NCBI GenBank assembly: GCA_011525785.1
Contig: WYBT01000042.1
Location: 1 to 64,000, forward strand
Reading direction: 5' to 3'
Source: Planctomycetaceae bacterium
GTDB taxonomy: Bacteria > Planctomycetota > UBA1135 > GCA-002686595
DNA: 64,000 nucleotides
The notes beneath the pieces are model-generated. The model was given only the letters and a program-made list of their open reading frames with translations, was not told the origin of the DNA and did not search any database. Below are positions 45,203-52,345 of the stretch, one piece after another (positions within the stretch are counted from its first letter, which is position 1; the number at the start of each line of letters is the position of its first letter). The position numbers were made by a program, and so were the translations under genes.

Positions 45203-45276
45203 GTGAGAGACATCTCACCGCCCGAGCGGCGACAGGCGACGGCGCCTTTTTCCTGACTCCCCCCGCGGCCTATCAT
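45203..45276 (+). promoter_or_regulatory. Dyad symmetry and promoter-like -10 ahead of exopolysaccharide operon
   Basis: GTGAGA (45203-45208) and TCTCAC (45213-45218) form a perfect dyad. TATCAT (45271-45276) matches TATAAT at five of six positions and lies about 135 bases before the chosen start of the export gene. The -35 is poor. This is a tentative operator-promoter. Confidence 0.3.
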
Positions 45277-45409
45277 GCGCCGGGGTCCGATGCGCGCAGG
45301 GGTTCGCGCAGCGCGTGTCCGACTCGGACCCGGAGCGCCGCTTCCCGACGGACGCCCGGTGCGCTCGCAAGCTCAGCCCCTCGCCCCGCCGCGTCGATCT
45401 ACAGCTAGC

Positions 45410-46126
45410 TTGAGCACACAACAAATCGCTACTTGGTCCGTCCGCGTCGCGTCGCTGGTCCTGCTGGCCTTGCTCGGCGTCGGCTGCGCTTCGCCCTCAC
45501 CGGCGCTGGGCAAGCTCGTCGCCGACATCAACAAGACCTACGAGTGGTCCGACGAGCTGCTCGCCCCCGGTGACGAACTCTCGGTCCGCTTCGCCGAGCA
45601 CACCGGTTACAACCACGAGGTCGTGGTGCGCGAGGACGGCACGGCGTCCTTCGTGGGAGTCGGCCCGTTGCCGGTCGTCGGGCTGTCGCCCCAGCAACTC
45701 GAGGCCAAACTGGTCGAGCGCTACACCCCCACCTTCGCCACCGCGCCGCGCGTCGACGTGCAGCGCAGCGCGCGCGCCGAACGCCACGTGGTCGTGATGG
45801 GCGAGGTGATGACCCCCGGTCGCGTGGTCTTCGACGGCCGGATGACGTTCCACGAGGCCCTGGGCCTGGCCGGCGGGCCGCGCAAGGACACCGCGCTCCT
45901 GAAGCAGACGCTGCTCGTGCGCTGGGTGCCGAGTGAAGCGCGTCAGCGCGCGTGGAAGTTCGACGCCCGCGAGGAGCAATGGGGCTCGGAGCAGCCGCTC
46001 TACCTGCAGCCCGACGACGTAGTGTTCGTGCCCAACACCCCCATCGACAACGTCGACATCTGGGTCGAACAGTACATCCGGCGCTTGCTGCCCTTCCCGC
46101 TGCTGATCCCCATCGGGAGCCCCTGA
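45410..46126 (+). CDS. Polysaccharide export protein (Wza-like), probable lipoprotein
   Basis: 238 residues if it starts at the TTG at 45410 (LSTQQIATWSVRVASLVLLALLGVGC); in-frame GTG 45359 and an ATG at 45275 are alternatives. The hydrophobic N terminus ends in Cys26, a likely lipidation site although the lipobox is imperfect. The Poly_export domain spans ~50-130 (LAPGDELSVRFAEHTGYNHEVVVREDGTASFVGVG), followed by an SLBB-like part (VVVMGEVMTPGRVVFDGRMTFHEALGLAGGP). It should form or support the outer-membrane pore for exopolysaccharide. The Wzz-like gene follows after 6 bases. Confidence 0.85.
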   Translation: MSTQQIATWSVRVASLVLLALLGVGCASPSPALGKLVADINKTYEWSDELLAPGDELSVRFAEHTGYNHEVVVREDGTASFVGVGPLPVVGLSPQQLEAKLVERYTPTFATAPRVDVQRSARAERHVVVMGEVMTPGRVVFDGRMTFHEALGLAGGPRKDTALLKQTLLVRWVPSEARQRAWKFDAREEQWGSEQPLYLQPDDVVFVPNTPIDNVDIWVEQYIRRLLPFPLLIPIGSP

Positions 46127-46132
46127 TCCGCG

Positions 46133-47779
46133 ATGAGCGAAGCCGATCCGTTCGAGAGCGACGAGTCGCCGTCCGAGGGCGGCGGTATCGACGTGATGGA
46201 GCTGTGCGTGCGGCCGCTGTGGGCCGCGCGTTACTGGCTCGTCGTCGCCGCGAGCCTCGGCGCAGCGGTTGGCGCAGTCCAGTCGCTGCTCAAGCCGAAC
46301 GAGTTCACCTCGCTGGGCAAGTTCCTGGTGCGGCCGGGAACGCGCGAGTCCACCACGCCCGAGGGGCGCATCATCGGCGATGGCTCCGGCGCGCCGCTGG
46401 GCCTGCGCGAGTCGATCCAGAACCAGATCCACCTGCTGCAGAATCCCGACGTCGCGCGCCGCGCGGTGGCGGATCTGGGCGCGCGGACGATCCTCGAGCC
46501 CTACGACCCGACCGAGCACGACACCGATCAGACCCCGCTGCACATGCGCTGGGCGCACCAGCTCCAGCGGGCCTGGTTCCGCCGCGCCGACAGCTGCCTG
46601 AGCGACCCGGGGCGCGGCATCGACAGCTGCCCGCGCTGTGTCGAGGTGGCCGAGGACGTCATCTCCAAGGGCATCGTGGTGTTCCCCGAGTTGGGCTCGA
46701 GCGTGCTGTCCGTGGTCTACACGGCGCACTCCCCTCAGGTCGCGGCCAAGGTCGTCGACGCGTTCATGCGGGCGGCGCTGAGCCACCACCAGCGCGTGTT
46801 CGACATCGATTCCACGCTGGAGTTCCTCGACGGAAGACTGCTCGACGCGCGCGTCAAGGCGGACCTCGCGGACCAGGCGCTGACGCGCTACCGCACGGAC
46901 TGCGGCCTGTTCGACTACGAGGAACAGCGGGCCTCGCATCTGGCCCAGATCGACGAGCTCGAGAGCGAGCTGGCGCGCAACGAGGCGCGCCTGGCGGAGC
47001 TGCGCAGCCAGCAGGACTTCTACCGCGGCGCGCTGGAGAACGAACCGGTCGAGCTCTCGTCGCAGACGCCGCAGGCGCCGCTCTCCAACCCCGAGTACGA
47101 GTACCTGACGGCCGAGGCGCTCAAGGCGCGGCTCGAGCTCGCGGCCCTCGACCCGACGGCGTTCACGACGCAGGCACAGCTAGAGGCGCGGCGACGCCAG
47201 CTCGAAGAGCAACTGACCCAGGCCAACGCCGCGCTCGAGAAAACGCCGCGCCTGATCGCCATGGACCCGCTGGTCGCGAGCCTGCGCAACCCCCGCTACG
47301 ACGCGCTTCTCCAGCGCCAGCACGAGGTCGACGCCGAGCGCCTGGGCCTGATCCAAGGCCAGTCGCAGCGGCGCGATCGCATCGCGGAACTGCGGCGCCA
47401 GCTCGCGCACTTCGAGGAGTGCCGGCCCAATCTGGCGGCCAAGGAACGCGAGGCCCTCCAGGCCGAGGACGAGTACAAGCACTTCAAGGCGCGGCGCGAG
47501 CAGGCCGCGCTGATGAACCAGCTCGACTCCACCCAGCTGACGAACCTGGCCGTGCTCCAGGCGGCGAACGTGCCGCGCGCCAAGTCCGGTCCCAAGCGCG
47601 GCCGGTTGGTCATGATCGCCGGCTTCCTGGGCGGCGCGGTCGCCGTGTCCGTTGTGCTGCTGCGCAGCGTCCTGGCGATGCGCGCCCGGCGCAGCGAGTT
47701 GGCCCTGTCCGGCGAGGGTTTGCGCGCCGTCGGCGGCGAGATCAGCCCCCGGCGAGCGCAGTTCGGCACCCGGGGCTGA
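46133..47779 (+). CDS. Wzz/GumC-like polysaccharide chain-length or export protein
   Basis: 548 residues, ATG at 46133. Transmembrane helices lie at ~33-53 (ARYWLVVAASLGAAVGAVQSLL) and ~486-508 (MIAGFLGGAVAVSVVLLRSVLAM). The part between is periplasmic: a Wzz-type region with LRESIQNQIHLLQNPDVARRAV near the start, then a long coiled coil (~240-470, e.g. DELESELARNEARLAELRSQQ). Wzz/GumC proteins set polymer length and connect inner- and outer-membrane export parts. No C-terminal tyrosine kinase domain is fused. Position directly after the Wza-like gene supports the role. Confidence 0.88.
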   Translation: MSEADPFESDESPSEGGGIDVMELCVRPLWAARYWLVVAASLGAAVGAVQSLLKPNEFTSLGKFLVRPGTRESTTPEGRIIGDGSGAPLGLRESIQNQIHLLQNPDVARRAVADLGARTILEPYDPTEHDTDQTPLHMRWAHQLQRAWFRRADSCLSDPGRGIDSCPRCVEVAEDVISKGIVVFPELGSSVLSVVYTAHSPQVAAKVVDAFMRAALSHHQRVFDIDSTLEFLDGRLLDARVKADLADQALTRYRTDCGLFDYEEQRASHLAQIDELESELARNEARLAELRSQQDFYRGALENEPVELSSQTPQAPLSNPEYEYLTAEALKARLELAALDPTAFTTQAQLEARRRQLEEQLTQANAALEKTPRLIAMDPLVASLRNPRYDALLQRQHEVDAERLGLIQGQSQRRDRIAELRRQLAHFEECRPNLAAKEREALQAEDEYKHFKARREQAALMNQLDSTQLTNLAVLQAANVPRAKSGPKRGRLVMIAGFLGGAVAVSVVLLRSVLAMRARRSELALSGEGLRAVGGEISPRRAQFGTRG

Positions 47780-48132
47780 CCGGCCCGCTCGGACAGCGAG
47801 AGTTCGTCCCTGGAACGGGAATGGCCTGTCGTGACGCTGGCGTCATGAAGCTCGAGCGCAAGAAATGCGTCTCTTGGCCCCGAGAGGGCGCTTTACATTT
47901 TCATTACGCTCTCCCGGATTCGGGCGCGCCGCCGCTCTCCGTTCTACTCGTGCGTCCCGGCCCGCAGTTCCGCGCGGCCTGACGACCTCAGACCGTCCAT
48001 CGCAGTAGTTTTCTCCAGCCAGCCGCGTCGGCGGGTTCCTCCGCGAGCCCGACCCGGCGAGCCCCTCGGCGCCCAGCCCCGGCTGGCGCTGGGCGGCCGC
48101 CAACGCCGCTCCAAGACTCAGGATCCACAGCA
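47780..48132 (+). other. 353-base gap within the exopolysaccharide locus
   Basis: The gap separates the Wzz-like and sugar-transferase genes. A 53-codon frame (47821-47982) exists but has no family resemblance. An unusually AT-rich pocket at 47891-47907 (CTTTACATTTTCATTAC) contains TTTACA, a good -35 match, without a clear -10. It may hold a second promoter. Confidence 0.4.
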
Positions 48133-49416
48133 GTGCTTGCCCGTACCTTCGCCTGGCTCCGTCGCGCCCTGGCCCTGCCGGCGCCGACTGCCCCGCGCAG
48201 CTCCGACTCCGTGGTCGGGGCGGACGAGTTCCGCCGCATCGTGCTGCGCGAGCGCGCGCGCTCCGATCGCAACGGCGCGTCCCTCTCGCTGCTCCTCGTG
48301 GACGCCGGCGGGGAGCGGACCCTCGAGGACGAACTCGACTCGTGGTCGCTGACCATCGCCCAGCGGGTGCGCTGCACGGACGCCGTCGGTTGGTACGACG
48401 GCCGGACGATCGGCGTGGTGCTGCCGGACACCGACCATGAAGGCGCGCTGATCGTCTCGCGCCAGCTCAAGGGCGCCCTGCCCTCCCACGCCGCCCGCGC
48501 GCGCTGGCGCCTTTTCGTCCATCCCGAGCACACCAGCGGCAAGGACGCCGGTCGCTCGAACGGCTCGAGCGGCGACGCCCAGGACCCGCTCGATCTCCTG
48601 CGCGCCCCGCAACAGACCGGAGATGTCAGCTGGGGGCAATCCGCGGCCGCTTCGCGGACCCAGCCCAGCTCACGCGGGAACGGGACCGCCGTCGCCGTTC
48701 GGAACGCGCGGACCGTCGGCGCCGCGCCGCGCCGCGCCGTGGCCTCCGTCGCAGCCGCGAACCTGGTCAAGTCCGCTCCGGTCGAAGTCCAACCGCTCCA
48801 GACGCTGCTCCTCGTTCGCACCTCGCCGGTCAAGCGCTGCTTCGACATCGCCGGTTCGGCCACGGCCTTGCTGCTGCTCTCGCCGGTGATGTTGGCCGCC
48901 GCGCTCGCGGTCAAGCTCTCGAGCCCGGGGCCAGTCCTGTTCCGCCAGCAACGGGCTGGACTGGGTGGCCGGCCGTTCACCTTCTACAAGTTCCGCTCGA
49001 TGACGGCGGACGCCGAGGCGCGCAAGCAGGAGCTCCTCGCGCGCAACGAGCAGACCGGCCCGGTCTTCAAGATCGCCGCGGATCCGCGCATCACCCCCGT
49101 GGGCCGCTTCCTGCGCCGCACCAGCATCGACGAGCTGCCGCAGCTGTGGAACGTCCTGCGCGGCGACATGTCTCTGGTGGGCCCGCGGCCGCCGATCCTG
49201 TCGGAGGTCAAGGACTACGAGCGCTGGCAGCGTCGCCGGCTGGAGATCGCCGGCGGCCTGACCTGCATCTGGCAGGTCAGCGGGCGCAGTTCCATCCTGT
49301 TCAACGACTGGGTGCGGCTCGACCTGCGCTATGTGCAGCAGGCCAGTCCCTGGACGGACCTGCGTCTCTTGGCCCGCACCATTCCGGCGGTCCTGACCTG
49401 CCGGGGCGCGCACTGA
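48133..49416 (+). CDS. Polyprenyl-phosphate sugar-1-phosphate transferase with N-terminal GGDEF-like domain
   Basis: 427 residues, start at 48133. Residues ~28-120 resemble a degenerate GGDEF domain (DEFRRIVLRERARSDRNGASLSLLLVDAG, RCTDAVGWYDGRTIGVVLPDTDHEGA); the catalytic GGDEF motif itself is missing. A Ser/Ala-rich linker follows. Residues ~232-424 are the bacterial sugar transferase domain: VKRCFDIAGSATALLLLSPVML (membrane re-entrant helix), GPVLFRQQRAGLGGRPFTFYKFRSM, TSIDELPQLWNVLRGDMSLVGPRPP and GLTCIWQVSGRSS. It should start the repeat unit on undecaprenyl phosphate. The multi-helix WbaP N-terminal domain is replaced by the soluble GGDEF-like part. Confidence 0.88.
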   Translation: MLARTFAWLRRALALPAPTAPRSSDSVVGADEFRRIVLRERARSDRNGASLSLLLVDAGGERTLEDELDSWSLTIAQRVRCTDAVGWYDGRTIGVVLPDTDHEGALIVSRQLKGALPSHAARARWRLFVHPEHTSGKDAGRSNGSSGDAQDPLDLLRAPQQTGDVSWGQSAAASRTQPSSRGNGTAVAVRNARTVGAAPRRAVASVAAANLVKSAPVEVQPLQTLLLVRTSPVKRCFDIAGSATALLLLSPVMLAAALAVKLSSPGPVLFRQQRAGLGGRPFTFYKFRSMTADAEARKQELLARNEQTGPVFKIAADPRITPVGRFLRRTSIDELPQLWNVLRGDMSLVGPRPPILSEVKDYERWQRRRLEIAGGLTCIWQVSGRSSILFNDWVRLDLRYVQQASPWTDLRLLARTIPAVLTCRGAH

Positions 49417-49904
49417 GCGCGCGGGCCCCGCACGACGGCGGGCCAACCCACCGAACGCGTGCAGCGAACGAGCGGCAGCCGTTCGCCGGGCACGTCCCGC
49501 GGGGCGGCGGACGGAGCATCCAGCCGGTGCTGCCGGGCCGATTTGCAATTTCCAAGCCCGGGCCGTGGTGAACGAACTTTCATCCAAGCGGCTCGTTCCA
49601 CCGGCTCAAGTTGAGACGTCGCATCTTACGATGCTGGGCTCGAGGGGAACGAACGCACTGCCCGCGCGCGCTCGGACACGGGTCCGAGTTCGGTAGCCGG
49701 GCTGCGGCGAGCGGATAACCCCCGACCGCTGGAGAGTGAATGGCCCCACGAGGCCCGCGCGCGAACGCAAAGCGCGCCAAGCCCCGTGAGCAGGCTCGGA
49801 CAGGAACGGGCGCGGCGCACCGGAAGAGGGGACGCTGCGAACGGCCGAGCCAGGGGACGCGAGCTCGCCGGCGGATCCACCACAGCAGCAAGAGGGGTCT
49901 GGTT
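49417..49904 (+). other. 488-base gap and possible long leader before beta-helix gene
   Basis: No recognised protein is encoded here. CTCGGAC (49671-49677) pairs exactly with GTCCGAG (49682-49688), and AGCGG-CCGCT around 49700-49720 forms a smaller stem. AGAGGGG just before the ATG at 49905 is a good ribosome-binding site. No riboswitch class was recognised. A structured leader is possible. Confidence 0.4.
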
Positions 49905-52277
49905 ATGGCAGGTCTTCAGGGGAGGACCGTAGCGAGTTCGTACGCTCGCACGGGAACATTGCTCGCAGCGCAGACTGCGACGCAACGAGTCGAACGAGTG
50001 AGCGCCGAACGCGTCGGCGCTGCGTGGCTCATGTGGCTGGCGCTGGCGTGGGCCATGTTCCTGAGCGGAAGTCAGGCCTTCGCACAAAGCGCCCCGCCGG
50101 TGGTCTCAGTGGCCGGCCCCCAGGGCGGGCCGTTCCCGACCAGCCCGGTGTCGGTGAACCTCTCGAACCCCCACAGCGCGCCGATCCAGTGGGCGGTGTC
50201 GCAGGATCCCGAGTGGCTGAGCTTCAGTCGCCGTCGCGGCATCCTCCAACCGGGTGCGGGAGGACAGCTGACCGCCACGGTCGATCAGAGCAACGCCGCA
50301 ACGCTGTCGCCGGGCGTCTACGACGCGCGCGTCCAGTACCGTCACCCGACCACGCAGCAGCGCGTGACGATGGTGATCTTCCGCCTGACGGTCTCGGCCG
50401 CGAACTACTCGCTGGTCGTGACGCCCGGCAATGCCTACACGGCCCAGGGCCCGGTCGGCGGTCCGTTCACGCCGGCGACGCAGAGCTACACGCTGCAGAA
50501 CACCGGCAACGTGCCGTTCGACTGGACCGCGTCGGGCAACACGCCCTGGATCTTCGCGCAAGCGCCCTCTAGCGGCGTGCTGGCGCCCGGCGCTTCCACG
50601 TCGGTCGTCGTCGCGTTGAATCAGACCGTCGCCGGCGCGCTCCCCGTGGGCCTCCACGTCGGGGCGTTCGTCGTTCGACGCACGTCGACGGCGGCGCTGG
50701 TCGACTACCGCCCGGTGCGCCTGGACGTCCAGGCGCCGAACACAGGCTGGACCGACTTCACGCCCAGCGCCGACACGCGCGTCGTCTACGTGAGCACGAG
50801 CGGCAACGACGCCAACAACGGCCTGTCGCCGAACACTCCCAAGCGCACGATCTCGGCCGGCAAGGCGCTCATCCGCCACGGCTTCCCCGACTGGCTGCTG
50901 CTCAAGCGCGGCGACGTGTTCGACAGCCCCATCGGGCAGTGGATCACCAGCGGACGCTCGGCCTCCGAGCCGCAGTTGATCGGCGCGTACGGCGCCGGCA
51001 CGCAGCGCCCGCTGCTGCGCACCGGCAACCAGAGCGGCATCCACATCATGGGCAGCAGCTCGAGCGCGCCGCAGATCAACCACATCGCGATCGTGGGCCT
51101 GGAAATGTGGGCGCACACCTACAACGGCACGGGCGCGCCCTACGGACTGTTCTGGGTGCTCGAGAGCAACGGCCTGCTGGTCGAGGACTGCTACATCCGC
51201 GGCTACCAGATCAACATCTCGATCCCGGGCATGGGCGGCCGCAAGCGCGACGTCAAGATCCGCCGCAACGTGCTCGCTGACGCCTTCGCGACCACCGGCA
51301 GCGTCGGCCACGCGATCTACATGGAGAACTGCGACAACCTGCTGATCGAGGAGAACGTCCTCGACCGCAACGGTTGGAATCCCAGCGTGCCGGGCGCAGT
51401 GCCCTCGATCTTCCGCCACGGTATCTACATCCAGGCCGGCGCCGGCGCCTGCACCGGAGTGGTGGTGCGCCGCAACATCATCTCCAACAGCTCCTCGCAC
51501 GGCCTGCAGCTGCGCTCGGGCGGAGTGGCCGAGGACAACCTGTTCCTGCGCAACTCGATCGCGCTCACCCTCGGCGGCGGGCACGACCCGAGCGCTGGCG
51601 GCGTGAACATCGTCGCCAAGGGCAACGTCGTGCTCGACGGCAAGAACATCGACGCCGCCAACCCGCGCGGATGGGGCATCGACGCCTCGAACGTCTCGTC
51701 GGGAACGATCGCCTACAACATCGTGGCCAACCAGGGCACGGGCACGTTCCCGATCCCGATGGGCATCGGGCCGGCGGCCTCGGGCTTCGGCGTGTTCAAC
51801 ACCGTGATCGAGCGCAACATCATCTCGGGCTGGGGCGGCCCGATGATGATCAACGGCAACTCGAGCCAGATCTCGAACGTGCTGCTGCGCAACAACGACT
51901 TCAACCAGAACGTGTCGACGTCGCACATCATCGACCACATGCAGTCGTCGAACACCGGCGGCCTGGACTCGGTCGGCAACCGCTTCCGCAGCCTGGCCGC
52001 TTCGAACGCCTGGATGCGCGTCGGGTCGGCCAACCACTCGCTGGCCGGCTGGGGCTCGCTGGTCGGCGACGTCGGCTCGACTGCGCTGCCCACGAACCCG
52101 TATCCGGACGCGGGTCGCAGCATCGCGAGCTACCACCAGTCGATCGGCGGCACGCCGTCGCACGACGCGTTCATGGCCCAGGCTCGGCTGCAGTCGCGCG
52201 CCTACTGGCGTTCGCAGTACACCGCCTCGGCGGCGATCGCGTACATCCGCGCAGGGTTCGGACTGGTCGTGCCCTGA
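49905..52277 (+). CDS. Secreted parallel beta-helix protein with two BACON-like domains
   Basis: 790 residues from the ATG at 49905, chosen for its AGAGGGG ribosome-binding site and a long signal peptide (hydrophobic WLMWLALAWAMFLSGSQAFAQ). Two Ig-like BACON-type units follow: WAVSQDPEWLSFSRRRGILQPG at ~100 and DWTASGNTPWIFAQAPSSGVLAPG at ~205. Residues ~285-790 form a right-handed beta-helix (YVSTSGNDANNGLSPNTPKRT..., LVEDCYIRGYQINISI, VKIRRNVLADAFATTGSVGHA, LLIEENVLDRNGWNP). It resembles the next gene closely. Placement in an exopolysaccharide locus suggests binding, cutting or epimerising the polymer outside the cell, as other beta-helix proteins do. No catalytic residues are proven. Confidence 0.85.
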   Translation: MAGLQGRTVASSYARTGTLLAAQTATQRVERVSAERVGAAWLMWLALAWAMFLSGSQAFAQSAPPVVSVAGPQGGPFPTSPVSVNLSNPHSAPIQWAVSQDPEWLSFSRRRGILQPGAGGQLTATVDQSNAATLSPGVYDARVQYRHPTTQQRVTMVIFRLTVSAANYSLVVTPGNAYTAQGPVGGPFTPATQSYTLQNTGNVPFDWTASGNTPWIFAQAPSSGVLAPGASTSVVVALNQTVAGALPVGLHVGAFVVRRTSTAALVDYRPVRLDVQAPNTGWTDFTPSADTRVVYVSTSGNDANNGLSPNTPKRTISAGKALIRHGFPDWLLLKRGDVFDSPIGQWITSGRSASEPQLIGAYGAGTQRPLLRTGNQSGIHIMGSSSSAPQINHIAIVGLEMWAHTYNGTGAPYGLFWVLESNGLLVEDCYIRGYQINISIPGMGGRKRDVKIRRNVLADAFATTGSVGHAIYMENCDNLLIEENVLDRNGWNPSVPGAVPSIFRHGIYIQAGAGACTGVVVRRNIISNSSSHGLQLRSGGVAEDNLFLRNSIALTLGGGHDPSAGGVNIVAKGNVVLDGKNIDAANPRGWGIDASNVSSGTIAYNIVANQGTGTFPIPMGIGPAASGFGVFNTVIERNIISGWGGPMMINGNSSQISNVLLRNNDFNQNVSTSHIIDHMQSSNTGGLDSVGNRFRSLAASNAWMRVGSANHSLAGWGSLVGDVGSTALPTNPYPDAGRSIASYHQSIGGTPSHDAFMAQARLQSRAYWRSQYTASAAIAYIRAGFGLVVP

Positions 52278-52301
52278 CACGCACGACTCAGGTTCTGGGT
52301 G

Positions 52302-52336
52302 AGCGCGGGGCCCCTCGGTGGGCCCCGCGCTATTTT
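52302..52336 (+). terminator. Intrinsic terminator or attenuator between the two beta-helix genes
   Basis: AGCGCGGGGCCC (52302-52313) and GGGCCCCGCGCT (52320-52331) are exact reverse complements (12 bp, loop CTCGGT), followed by ATTTT. It lies 25 bases after the first gene's stop and only 14 bases before the second gene's ATG at 52346. Confidence 0.85.
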
Positions 52337-52345
52337 CTGGGCGCC

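Larger units (their letters stand above)
45065..45409 (+). other. 345-base gap between etfA and the exopolysaccharide locus
   Basis: The gap contains the etf terminator (45121-45168), an inverted repeat GTGAGA-N4-TCTCAC (45203-45218) and a -10-like TATCAT at 45271-45276 preceded 18 bases upstream by a weak -35-like TTTTTC. No protein-coding sequence was recognised. It probably contains the promoter of the exopolysaccharide operon. Confidence 0.5.

Noticed and set aside
47821..47982. Possible 53-codon small gene
   Set aside because: No ribosome-binding site or recognisable sequence; kept only as part of a gene-free gap note.
49611..49632. TTGAGA and TACGAT as a promoter
   Set aside because: The spacing is only 10 bases, too short for a normal sigma-70 promoter.
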